Source: an uncultured Tenacibaculum sp. (GTDB lineage: Bacteria; Bacteroidota; Bacteroidia; Flavobacteriales; Flavobacteriaceae). From it: DNA of 64,000 nucleotides. Below are positions 1 through 9,100 of this stretch, piece after piece. The position numbers and the translations under genes were made by a program. The notes under the pieces were generated by a model. That model worked only from the letters and a program-made list of their open reading frames with translations. It was not told the origin of the DNA and did not search any database. The stretch is taken from the NCBI GenBank assembly GCA_947497895.1, contig CANMIL010000001.1:558001-622000 (forward strand), given 5' to 3'. Within the stretch, counting starts at the first letter, position 1. Each line of letters opens with the position of its first letter.

Positions 1-7
1 TTATACA

Positions 8-286
8 ATGCCCCTAAAAATTAAGAAAAGTGACAACCTTTTTTACTTAAAAGGTGATTTAAATGTTACAAACTTCAAAAAAGTTGAGAAAAAAGTCAAT
101 AACTTTCTAAAAGAGCAATCTAATGTTACTTTAAACATTAACGGTATTAACGAAATTGACACCTGTGCTGTAGATTCTATTGCTCAACTATTTTTAAACG
201 TTTCGAACCACAATAAACAACTAAGTATTGTTGGTTACGGTACCAAAGACATCTATGACGAGCTAATTGCTCGGGATATAATTTAA
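8..286 (+). CDS. STAS-domain protein
   Basis: The 92-residue protein consists of one domain. A hydrophobic strand (FYLKGDLN) is followed by a helix, a second strand (VTLNINGINEID) and a Thr-Cys-Ala-Val-Asp-Ser segment at the start of the next helix, then a third strand (LSIVGYG). This is the alternating strand and helix order of STAS domains (SpoIIAA-like anti-sigma-factor antagonists and MlaB-like proteins). The usual phospho-acceptor region reads Asp-Thr-Cys, so a phospho-switch is possible but not shown. The ATG lies 7 bases from the window edge, so any upstream partner gene, such as an ABC/Mla or anti-sigma gene, cannot be seen. No signal peptide is present, so it should be cytoplasmic. 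Confidence 0.65.
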   Translation: MPLKIKKSDNLFYLKGDLNVTNFKKVEKKVNNFLKEQSNVTLNINGINEIDTCAVDSIAQLFLNVSNHNKQLSIVGYGTKDIYDELIARDII

Positions 287-288
287 AA

Positions 289-308
289 TCAATACTATCT
301 TGTATTGA
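289..308 (+). terminator. weak hairpin after the STAS gene
   Basis: TCAATAC and GTATTGA form a 7-bp stem with a 6-base loop, starting three bases after the STAS stop codon. Only a short mixed T stretch follows, so this is a weak intrinsic terminator at best. Confidence 0.3.
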
Positions 309-350
309 TTCCTCTTAAGAGATTTGTTATAAGCTAATAAAGCTGTTGAT

Positions 351-384
351 ATAAAAAACCCTCGAACTGGTAAAGATTCGAGGG
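351..384 (-). terminator. intrinsic terminator of acs
   Basis: CCCTCGAA (359-366) pairs with TTCGAGGG (377-384). Read on the minus strand, the stem is followed by a run of six T, the form of a Rho-independent terminator. It lies 37 bases beyond the acs stop codon. Confidence 0.8.
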
Positions 385-420
385 CATTTTAATCAAAAAT
401 GTAAATAGTTCCCTATTTAT

Positions 421-2346
421 TTAGCTAACCAATTCGCTGCTCATTCGTTTGTCAATAATACTCTGAACTACTTCAGGGTTTAACAAAGTTGATACATCGC
501 CTAAGTTATCTAACTCGTTATGCGCTATTTTACGCAAAATTCGTCTCATTATTTTACCTGATCGAGTTTTTGGCAACCCCTCGGTAAATTGAATTTTATC
601 TAATTTGGCTATAGGACCAATATGTTCCGTTATAATTTGATTTATTTCTTTTCTAAGGTTGTTATGATCTCTTCCTTCTCCTGTTTCTTTTAAAATCACA
701 TAACCATACAAGGCATTTCCTTTGATATCATGAGGGAAACCTACAATAGCACTTTCTGCTACAGCTGGATGCTCGTTAATAGCATCTTCAATTGGTGCTG
801 TTCCAAGATTATGACCTGAAACAATAATTACATCATCTACTCTACCTGTAATTCTGTAATATCCAACTTCATCACGTAATGCGCCATCTCCCGTAAAATA
901 CTTTCCTTCAAAAGCTGAAAAATAAGTATCCTTATATCGTTGATGATTACCCCAAATACTTCTTGCCATTGATGGCCACGGGAATTTCACACATAATCGT
1001 CCATCTACTTGATTTCCTTGAATTTCATTTCCTTGCTCATCCATTAGAGCCAACTGAACTCCTGGTAATGGCAATGTGGCATAAGTAGGCTTTGTTGGTG
1101 TTGCATATGGAATTGGAGAGATCATCATTCCTCCTGTTTCCGTTTGCCACCAAGTATCAACAATTGGATTTTTCTTCTTTCCTACATTGTCATTATACCA
1201 ATGCCAAGCCTCTTCATTAATAGGCTCACCCACCGTTCCTAACACTTTAATTGATGATAAATCATATTTATCTACATAGTCTAAGTTCTCTTTAGCTAAC
1301 GCTCTAATGGCTGTTGGTGCTGTATAGAATTGCGATACTTTATGCTTTTCAACAATTTGCCAAAAACGGCCAAAATCTGGATAACTAGGCACCCCTTCAA
1401 ACATCACTGTAGTCGCTCCATTTGCTAAAGGACCATATACTATATAACTGTGTCCAGTAATCCAACCAATATCAGCGGTACACCAGTACACATCATTTTC
1501 TCTATAATTGAATACATTCTTAAAGGTATATGCAGTATATACCATATAACCAGCTGTTGTATGAAGCATTCCTTTAGGACTTCCTGTAGATCCAGATGTA
1601 TACAGAATAAATAATGGATCTTCAGCCTTCATTACTTCCGCTTCGCATTCTTCAGAAGCGACATCTAATAACGGTTGTAACCATTTATCCCTTCCTTCTT
1701 TCATAGGAACTTCAGAATGAATTCGCTTTGCTACTAATACGGTTTCAACTGTTGTACAATCTTCTAAAGCTTCATCAACAATTCCTTTTAAATCTATTGT
1801 TTTTACACCTCTGTAAGAACCATCAGATGTAATAACCATTTTAGCCTCACAATCATTTATTCTTGTTCCTAAAGCAGAAGATGAGAATCCTGCAAATACT
1901 ACTGAATGTATTGCTCCTATTCGAGCACAAGCCAATAACGAAATTGCTAATTCTGGAATCATTGGTAAATAGATACAAACTCTATCACCTTTTTTAATCC
2001 CGTTATCTTTCAAAACATTTGCAAACTGATTTACTCGTTTGTGAAGTTCTATATAACTAATTTCTTCCGCTTCTTCATCAGGGTTATTCGGCTCAAATAA
2101 AATGGCAGTTTTATCACCTCTTGTTGTTAGGTGACGATCAATACAGTTTTCAGTAATATTCAATTCTGCTCCTTCAAACCACTTTACCTCAGGTTTTGAA
2201 AAATCGTAACTTAAAACTTTATCCCATGGTTTTCTCCATACAAAATGCTCTTCTGCTACTTCATCCCAAAATAATTCTGGATTTCTTACTGATTTTCTGT
2301 AGACTTGATAATATTCTTCTAAATTCTTTATATGATAATTACTCAT
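421..2346 (-). CDS. acs: acetate--CoA ligase (AMP-forming)
   Basis: At 641 residues it has the usual Acs length. It converts acetate, ATP and CoA into acetyl-CoA through acetyl-AMP in the cytoplasm. Visible signatures are the N-terminal ACAS region (PELFWDEVAEEHFVW), the P-loop-like adenylation motif YTSGSTGSPKG near residue 249, WWQTETGG in the acetate pocket, GRVDDVIIVSGHN at the hinge, and PKTRSGKIMRR near the C-terminus with the lysine that is acetylated to control the enzyme in other bacteria. The gene is followed by its own terminator. Upstream on the same strand lies a DUF779 gene, a family often linked to acetaldehyde dehydrogenase, so acs may once have sat below an aldehyde-to-acetate step. 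Confidence 0.97.
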   Translation of the reverse strand: MSNYHIKNLEEYYQVYRKSVRNPELFWDEVAEEHFVWRKPWDKVLSYDFSKPEVKWFEGAELNITENCIDRHLTTRGDKTAILFEPNNPDEEAEEISYIELHKRVNQFANVLKDNGIKKGDRVCIYLPMIPELAISLLACARIGAIHSVVFAGFSSSALGTRINDCEAKMVITSDGSYRGVKTIDLKGIVDEALEDCTTVETVLVAKRIHSEVPMKEGRDKWLQPLLDVASEECEAEVMKAEDPLFILYTSGSTGSPKGMLHTTAGYMVYTAYTFKNVFNYRENDVYWCTADIGWITGHSYIVYGPLANGATTVMFEGVPSYPDFGRFWQIVEKHKVSQFYTAPTAIRALAKENLDYVDKYDLSSIKVLGTVGEPINEEAWHWYNDNVGKKKNPIVDTWWQTETGGMMISPIPYATPTKPTYATLPLPGVQLALMDEQGNEIQGNQVDGRLCVKFPWPSMARSIWGNHQRYKDTYFSAFEGKYFTGDGALRDEVGYYRITGRVDDVIIVSGHNLGTAPIEDAINEHPAVAESAIVGFPHDIKGNALYGYVILKETGEGRDHNNLRKEINQIITEHIGPIAKLDKIQFTEGLPKTRSGKIMRRILRKIAHNELDNLGDVSTLLNPEVVQSIIDKRMSSELVS

Positions 2347-2471
2347 TAATTCAACCGTTTACATTTTTCGAAACCAAACTAGGTTTTACATATTAATTTG
2401 ACATTTTTTTTCTACTAACAACATATTTTTAGCACCTAAATGCATATATAAACCAACTATTATCATAAATA

Positions 2472-2858
2472 TTACTCTAATAGTTTCGAATGCACAATAA
2501 AGCGAACACCTAAAGGTATTTCTAATGAAAAACTAGATCCTCTACCCTCCGTAATATCAATAGTTAAATGCGTATGCTTCCAATATTCGAATTGATCTTT
2601 ATTCATATAGAAAGGGACTTCCAGCAGTTTTCCTAATAAAATATCACTATCATCCAAATAAAAATCTTCTTTAGGTAAAATCATTGGGGCTGAACCATCA
2701 CAACAACCTCCACTTTGATGAAAAATTAAATCGCCATGTTTTTCCTTTAACTCCTGTACTATAAAGTACCAAACATTTTCTGACACTCGAATTGGAACCG
2801 TAATAAAGTTTATTAAAGAAAGCCTTACAAACAAAGATATTACGGTAGATTTACTCAC
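2472..2858 (-). CDS. DUF779 family protein, N-terminus probably altered by a deletion
   Basis: Residues 21-128 match DUF779 closely: VPIRVSENVWYF, then LKEKHGDLIFHQSGGCCDG with the conserved paired cysteines, FYMNKDQFEYWKHTHLTID, and a GRGSSFSLE tail. The function is unknown. In many bacteria the gene follows an aldehyde dehydrogenase and lies near an AraC-type regulator. The first 20 residues from the only ATG are not family-like and are encoded opposite an AraC fragment (2785-3108 on the plus strand). The native start codon therefore seems to be lost; translation would have to use this ATG or an internal GTG at 2786. The core looks intact, so the product may still be made. Confidence 0.75.
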   Translation of the reverse strand: MSKSTVISLFVRLSLINFITVPIRVSENVWYFIVQELKEKHGDLIFHQSGGCCDGSAPMILPKEDFYLDDSDILLGKLLEVPFYMNKDQFEYWKHTHLTIDITEGRGSSFSLEIPLGVRFIVHSKLLE

Positions 2859-3108
2859 TAAAAAAGCTTATATGAGTACTTCTCACTTTCATAAACAATT
2901 TAAGAACACATTGGGAGTTTCTCCAATTGATTATATAAATGCCAAAAAAATTAAATTTTCGAAAAAGTTAATGAGAGAATACAAAAACTATCGCATGTCG
3001 GAAATTGCTTTTAAATCTGGTTTCAATAGTACAAGTTACTTTAACCGTCAATTTAAAAAAATGGAATTAATGACTCCTCAACAATTTAAAAAATCAATTC
3101 TACTTTAG
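2785..3108 (+). pseudogene. AraC-family regulator, C-terminal DNA-binding domain only
   Basis: Read through from 2785, the frame encodes a whole AraC HTH domain: IGTVIKFIKESL, the first helix-turn-helix around MSTSHFHKQFKNTLG, YINAKKIKFSKKLM, then the second around MSEIAFKSGFNSTSYFNRQF and a TPQQF ending. No sensor domain precedes it. The only ATG in frame (2872) starts inside the first helix-turn-helix, so a protein begun there would lack part of its DNA-binding fold. Its 5-prime end overlaps the DUF779 gene on the opposite strand. I read it as the remnant of a longer regulator cut by a deletion. Translation from an unusual start remains possible. Confidence 0.75.
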
Positions 3109-3146
3109 TATTTTTAGCTTTTCAAGAATATATAACCTTAACTTTA

Positions 3147-3908
3147 GTGGCTGAACTTTTTATTAATCATTGGTATTTAATCATCTTCTTTTTTGTAATT
3201 GCTTTGCTCTATTCCTCAGTTGGTTTCGGAGGAGGTTCGAGTTATTTAGCTGTTTTAGCCTTAACAGGAATGGCTTTTTCTCAAATTAGAGCAACTTCGC
3301 TTCTATGCAATATTGTTGTTGTTTCTGGCAATGTATTGTTATATATGAAACTAGAAAGATATCCCTGGAGAAAAGTTCTTCCTCTTGTTATATTTAGTGT
3401 TCCTCTCGCATTCCTAGGAGGCTATTTAAGAATTAAAGAGACAGCTTTTTTCGTATTATTAGGATGTACACTTCTCCTTGCTGCCATTATCATGTGGAAA
3501 TCTCAAAGAGTGATATCTAACGAAGATCAGAAAGAAATGGATATTTCTAAAAATGCTTTATATGGAGGAGGTATTGGATTCATATCTGGAATTGTCGGTA
3601 TTGGCGGAGGTATCTTTTTAGCTCCTTTTCTACATCTAATAAACTGGGACACTCCCAGAAAAATTGCAGCGACAGCCAGTTTTTTTATTTTAGTCAATTC
3701 TGTTAGTGGTTTTATAGGGCAATACTCGAATCCCGATTTTCAAATAGATTGGTTGCTTACTTTATGTCTGTTGGTAACTGTATTTTTTGGAGGTATTTTG
3801 GGCAATAAGTTAAGTAATAAACTACTCGGTCCTATTAAATTAAAAAAAGCTACTGCAATTCTTATAGCCTTCGTTAGTTTGAGATTGTTATGGAAATCAT
3901 TCTTTTAA
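3147..3908 (+). CDS. TauE/SafE family sulfite exporter-like permease
   Basis: This 253-residue hydrophobic protein has about eight predicted membrane helices. It has the two-fold repeat typical of TauE/SafE: a glycine-rich GFGGGSSYLAV loop near residue 30 and GIGGGIFLAPFL in the second half. The family moves sulfite, sulfoacetate or other small organic anions across the inner membrane; the substrate cannot be read from the sequence. The start is a GTG (3147), chosen because the family's N-terminal helix begins right there and no ATG lies upstream. The gene follows the AraC fragment by 38 bases and is not obviously co-regulated with it. Confidence 0.85.
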   Translation: MAELFINHWYLIIFFFVIALLYSSVGFGGGSSYLAVLALTGMAFSQIRATSLLCNIVVVSGNVLLYMKLERYPWRKVLPLVIFSVPLAFLGGYLRIKETAFFVLLGCTLLLAAIIMWKSQRVISNEDQKEMDISKNALYGGGIGFISGIVGIGGGIFLAPFLHLINWDTPRKIAATASFFILVNSVSGFIGQYSNPDFQIDWLLTLCLLVTVFFGGILGNKLSNKLLGPIKLKKATAILIAFVSLRLLWKSFF

Positions 3909-4184
3909 CTCTTCACATTTTCTTTTCATCGACACTCATCTTACTAAAAAAAACGACACCATTTATAATTAAAAAATAACCATTCACAATAAAAAACAAA
4001 CAAAATATACTGAAAAACAGATTTTTAACCGCTTTTTCATCTATAGTTAAATGCAACTCACCGATGAAATGAATCCAGTCATCTATAAAAAAAATAAACA
4101 TCGAAGCTCTCTTTTATATTTGTAATCAATTACAAGACCCCCCACTGTAAGTATTACCGTAAAAAATTAAAAGAAGCACGATTT
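3909..4184. promoter_or_regulatory. upstream region of the first TonB-C-like gene, repeated upstream of the second
   Basis: I see no credible gene here. Several blocks recur in the same order before the second paralogue: AACCATTCACAAT at 3978 against AACCATTTACAAT at 5161, the exact 14-mer ATGCAACTCACCGA at 4051 and 5236, a TTTATATTTG block, and an AAAAAGTTAAAG-like stretch just before the start codon. The preserved blocks suggest a shared promoter and regulator site carried along by the duplication. Confidence 0.5.
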
Positions 4185-4892
4185 ATGTTGAAAAGAGTAA
4201 TATTAATAACGTTTTGTTTTGTAATACAACAAAATTTCGCCCAACACTGTTCCGAGGAAAGTGAGGAACAAAATGATGCGAATTCAATTTCCCAAATTAC
4301 TAAATGTAAAGTTGAAGAATCAGAAACTGCAAATGATACTTCTTCGGCTGATTTCTCATTAAATAACAGGTTTTTAAAAAGAAGAAAAAATTCTTTAAAT
4401 GAAAATTCATTGAACCATACGAAAAATGAAATAAGTGAAAATCGATCTGTAGAAAGTGTTGAATTAGCAAATATCAAAAAGAATATAAATAGTTTAGTTA
4501 ACTCGATCTCAAAATCTTCTAAAGAAAATATTATTCCTTTCTCTGACGTAGAATATGTGCCATTGTTTTCCGATTGTGATGGAGATTCTTACGATCAATA
4601 TGATTGCTTCAGCACAAAAATGCAGGAACACATTAATTCTAATTTTACTTATCCTGAAGAAGCTTTGGATAAAAAAATGGAGGGTACTGTTTTAGTAAGT
4701 TTTGTAATTGATACCAACGGAAATGTAACCAATATTAAAACGATTTCTTCAAAGAATACTGAAATTCTTAAAGAAGAAGCAGTGCGTATCGTTTCAATGT
4801 TACCAAAATTTATTCCTGGAGAAAACGATAAACAAAAAGTAAATGTTGCCTATAGTTTTCCTATGGAGTTCAAAATTGATTCTTCAAATTAA
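4185..4892 (+). CDS. secreted protein with a TonB C-terminal-like domain (copy 1)
   Basis: The 235 residues begin with a signal peptide that should be cut before Gln at FAQ|HC. A low-complexity polar region (about 40-110) follows. The C-terminal 90 residues resemble the TonB C-terminal domain: FTYPEEALDKKMEGTVLVSF, a strand VIDTNGNVTNI, and LPKFIPG. No membrane anchor remains after signal cleavage, so it is unlikely to act as a classical ExbB/D-coupled TonB; it may be periplasmic. Four cysteines (HCSEES, KCKVE and a pair near residues 126-137) are shared with the neighbour and could form disulfides. The gene is one copy of a tandem duplication with 5369-6070. Confidence 0.7.
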   Translation: MLKRVILITFCFVIQQNFAQHCSEESEEQNDANSISQITKCKVEESETANDTSSADFSLNNRFLKRRKNSLNENSLNHTKNEISENRSVESVELANIKKNINSLVNSISKSSKENIIPFSDVEYVPLFSDCDGDSYDQYDCFSTKMQEHINSNFTYPEEALDKKMEGTVLVSFVIDTNGNVTNIKTISSKNTEILKEEAVRIVSMLPKFIPGENDKQKVNVAYSFPMEFKIDSSN

Positions 4893-5368
4893 GAACAATC
4901 CTCATTAATCATCAACGAATAAATCAACATAAAAAATAAAATCAGCATGTATTTAAGATTCCCGTTTTAATTATCATACGAATTGATTTTTTAATCCCCT
5001 TTTGCGTTTGTAAGTTCTTCTCTCAAACAAAAAATCCCCTTGAAGTGAAATCTTCCCAAACTAAAATAAAAGCTCCATCCAAACGGAGCTTTTTTCTTTT
5101 TATTAACTCAAAAGATATCAATACTTTTTATTTTAATACCACCAAAAACACATAAAAAACAACCATTTACAATCAAAAAACAACAAAACATACATCAAAA
5201 AAAACAAAATCAAAAGATACTTTACCCTTAATAATATGCAACTCACCGACTGTACTTGATTAACTATCTACAAATAAAAACCTACTCTATTATACTGCTT
5301 TATATTTGGAATATATTACAGCCGCTACACTATAATAATTATCATAAAAAGTTAAAGAAATACGAGTC
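4893..5368. other. 476-base gap between the two TonB-C-like genes
   Basis: The first part (4893-5066) is AT-rich and shows no convincing reading frame. A strong terminator hairpin lies at 5068-5096. From about 5110 to the next start codon the sequence repeats blocks found upstream of the first copy, so it is read as the duplicated promoter region. Confidence 0.5.
5068..5096 (+). terminator. intrinsic terminator
   Basis: AAGCTCC (5070-5076) pairs with GGAGCTT (5085-5091) across an 8-base loop, with A residues before and a T run after. It probably ends transcription of the first TonB-C-like gene, 176 bases downstream of its stop. Confidence 0.75.
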
Positions 5369-6070
5369 ATGTTTAAAAAAGTAATCTTAATATTGTTTTG
5401 TTTTGTTGTTCAACAAAATTTTGCTCAACACTGTTCTGAAGAAAGTAAAGAGCAAACCGATCTTAATTCAATTTCTTCAATTAGTAAATGTAAAGTTGAA
5501 GATAAAAAGAATGCCACTTCTAATACTATTTCACTAAAGACTAGATACCTTAAAAAAAGAAATCGTAACACAAATATTCATTCCATATTAGATGCATCGA
5601 ATAAAAGTGATAAAAATAACTCTACGGAAAGTGTTGAATTAAAAAATATAAAAAAGAACATTAATAGTTTAGTTCCTTCTATAAGTAAAACTTCTGAAAA
5701 AACAGTTTCTTTTTCTGACGTAGATATCGTTCCCTTGTTTACGACTTGCACTGAAAGCCTAGAAGATCAATACGACTGTTTTAACGCAAAAATGCAAGAG
5801 CATATTAGTAGAAATTTCAATTATCCTGCAGAGGCATTGAACAATAAATTAGAAGGTACTGTATTGGTAAGCTTTGTTATTAATACGGAAGGTGAAATAA
5901 CAGATATCAAGACAATTTCTTCAAAAAACACTGAAATATTAAAAAAAGAAGCCGTACGTATTGTTTCAATGCTTCCAAAATTCGTTCCAGGAAAAAACAA
6001 TAACGAAAATGTGAACGTAGCTTATAGCTTTCCAATGGAATTTAAAATTGATAATACGGATCAACTTTAA
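5369..6070 (+). CDS. secreted protein with a TonB C-terminal-like domain (copy 2)
   Basis: This 233-residue paralogue of the preceding gene has the same architecture: signal peptide ending FAQ|HC, a polar linker, then FNYPAEALNNKLEGTVLVSF, VINTEGEITDI and LPKFVPG in the TonB-C-like domain. The termini are most alike (VSMLPKF and NVAYSFPMEFKID are nearly unchanged), while the linker has drifted. All four cysteines are kept. Identity over the C-terminal half is high by eye. The two copies may form hetero-oligomers or simply add dosage; no function is assigned. It could be classed as an energy-transducer TonB by annotation pipelines, but the lack of an anchor argues against that role. Confidence 0.7.
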   Translation: MFKKVILILFCFVVQQNFAQHCSEESKEQTDLNSISSISKCKVEDKKNATSNTISLKTRYLKKRNRNTNIHSILDASNKSDKNNSTESVELKNIKKNINSLVPSISKTSEKTVSFSDVDIVPLFTTCTESLEDQYDCFNAKMQEHISRNFNYPAEALNNKLEGTVLVSFVINTEGEITDIKTISSKNTEILKKEAVRIVSMLPKFVPGKNNNENVNVAYSFPMEFKIDNTDQL

Positions 6071-6101
6071 TATTTAAATCACCCCAGCCCATTATTTAAT
6101 C

Positions 6102-9100
6102 TTACCATTCCCTCTTAAGTAATTTAATTCCTTCATTTTTACACAACACAAGAACATAATTAGTATTCGCTATCGTAATTGATTTCATTGCTTTCACTTG
6201 CAACTCATCAAAAATATTTAGAGAAGACACGTTAGAAGCTTTTCCTTCATTACTAATTAAATAACCTTTGTTCGCATCATATCTTACTGTTTCGACCTCG
6301 GCTTCATAAATGGCTCCCGCTCCTAAAATTGCGCCTTTATTCTCTACATCCGTCTTTAAAAAAACAAAACTGTTTGTAGGTCCGAATTGAGATTGTACTG
6401 GTAACCTTTCCATATCAAAGTTAAAATCACCTTTGTTTTTTAAAATAAAAGAACTAAAATCAGTAGCTTTAAAATGAATCGAGTTTTCTAAGGCAACTTC
6501 TCCGTAAATCTCAGATAAGCTCGCACTAGCAAACTGTTTATATGTTTTAAACTTCGAATTTAACATAGGTAACTGCTCTGAAGAACACTCTTTTCCTCTA
6601 ACTGGTAATAAACCTCCTTCTTTAGTTTCTTTGCTCAACACGACATCAACATAATTATTCTTATCAAAATCGTCAGCATAAATATGAAGAGGTTTGTCAG
6701 TAGAAGGTTTGAATTTATTATTACTTCCTATATTCCCCACTAAGAAATCCATTTTTCCATCCAAATCAATATCAGTTGGAAATACCGAATAATGCCATCC
6801 GATAGTATTTAGAACATCTTGAACGATCCTTTCAAACTTTCCTCCATTGTTTTTAAACATAGCCATTGGCATCCATTCTCCGACTACTACTAGATCTTCT
6901 ACTCCGTCTTGATCTATATCTTGAAAAACAGCATCATTTACCATGTTTATATCTTCAGTATTATCAACTAAATCTGAAGTAGCATCCACTAATTTTCCGT
7001 TTTCATTTTTAAACCATTTCGATGGAAACGCCGATGGATATTTCCCTGGCATAACTCCTCCTCCAACAAAAACATCAGTATCTCCGTCTTTATCAAAATC
7101 ACATGCTTTTACCGTGGAGCTAACCATTTTAATTTGTGGGTGAAGAGTTTTTGATTTCTTAAAATTCCCTTTCCCATCGTTTATATAAATACGATCTATT
7201 AAATATTCACTACTTAGCTCATCTTCGTAACTTCCAGTAGCTACATATAAATCAAAATCTCCATCAGAATCAATATCTAAAAACGTTGCTGCATTGTCTT
7301 CATAACTTGCATCTTTAGCAAATGTTTCTTTACTACTTTCTTTAAAACTTCCTTTTGAAGTCTGTAAGTATAATCTAGCACTATTACCTTTTCCATTTCC
7401 CACAAAAAAGTCCTCCAATTCATCTCCATTTACGTCGGCTACACACAAAGCTTTCCCTTTTTCGCTTTGCTTCTGAGGTAATAAAAGTTGTTTCGAATAA
7501 TCGTTAAACAGGTTTTCAGAATGCTTAAAATTTATTCCAAAATCCTTCCCATCCACTAATGCATATTCGGAAACATCTTTATTGTTGATTGAAGAATTTA
7601 CAGCTTCACTTTCTTTTAATTTTAAAAACTTATTTTTTTCAATACTTTTCAAATTTGAAACTTTTCCTGAAGGCCATTGCACCAATAAACTGTCTATAAA
7701 TTCATTCTCTCCTATTCCAAAATGCAACACTTGACTTACTGAAGACTGAAAACCTCTGCTCGGATAGAACTGTTGACTTTGAACCTTTCCCTTTGAATAT
7801 AGTTTCACCGTCGAACCTATTGCCTGTCTGTTATTATCAGCTCCTTCTAGAGAAATAGTAATAAAATTATTGGTTTGAGTATTTTTATAAATCCCTGCTT
7901 CTTCCATTTGATTATTAACCACCAAATCTAAGTCACCATCGTTATCGAGATCAGCATAAGCTATACCATTTGAATTAACAGCTTCGTTCATTCCCCAAGT
8001 ATTGTTAGCCACTTTAAACTCGTATCCATTTATATTCCTAAAAATCTTATTCGGAATTTTTGTTGAAGGCATCATTGCAATGGCCTCTTCGAGAGTAACC
8101 TTCTTTCGATTCATTATATTAACCCTCATCTGATTTCTAAAATCTTGATTCGACAAATCATGATAAATTCCATTTGTAACAATCAAATCTTTGAAACCAT
8201 CATTATCGAAATCAGCCAATAATGGAGACCAACTCCAATCTGTTTTAGAAATACCTGCCAATTGTCCAATTTCACCAAAAACACCTTCTCCCAAATTTAA
8301 TTGTAACATATTTGACATGTATTGATAATGGTATCCTTCATTGACTAATCTTTCAAAATTTGCAGTACTCATGGTTGCCATATTCTCTTTGCTCCTCTTA
8401 TGGTCCGAAGAAACCATATCTACTACCATTAAATCTGGCTTGTTATCATTGTTTACATCCGCAAAATCCGAGCCCATACTATTCGCCGTAATATGCTCAA
8501 AAGTAGAATTTATAGTGTTTTTAAACGTTCCATCTCCATTATTAAGATATAGGAAATCCGCATCCAAAAAATCATTTGCCACGAAAATATCTTCCCAACC
8601 ATCACCATTAAAGTCGCCAATTGAGGCACTTAAACCCCAAGCTTTGTTTGTAATCTTGGCTTTATCAGTTACATTAACAAATTTTCCGTTTACGTTCTCA
8701 AACAATTCATCGGTCATCAATGGATGAATGTTATTCTTTATTGAAGCCTCAATATTTGTATTGTTCCTAAAATCTGCTCTATGATTTACTAAAAACACAT
8801 CGATGTCACCATCCTTATCATAGTCGAAATAATATGCCTGTGTAGAAAAAGCAGGAGAATCTAACCCATATTCTTTCGCACTTTCTTTAAATGTACCGTC
8901 TTGTTTATTTATAAAAAGCTTATTTCTTCGTGGATTGTTATCTCGTAAAGAACCCGATTTACAAACATAAATATCCAACCAACCATCTTGATTAATATCA
9001 ATCATAGAAACTCCAGTTGTCCAACCTTGTTTATCTTCGACTTTGGCTATTTTGGTAACATCTGAAAACTCAAATTCTCCTTTATTTATGTATAACTTAT

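Noticed and set aside
2196..2396. Plus-strand open frame over the 5-prime end of acs
   Set aside because: It is antisense to conserved acs codons, with no start signal or homology.
3978..4064. LytTR-type regulator site before the TonB-C-like genes
   Set aside because: The two shared blocks are about 73-75 bases apart rather than about 20, so they do not form the usual direct repeat; the motif is reported without naming the regulator.
3913..4101. 62-codon minus-strand open frame before the first TonB-C-like gene
   Set aside because: It is very rich in Phe and Ile, fits no family, and lies over promoter blocks that are repeated upstream of the second copy, where the frame is not kept.
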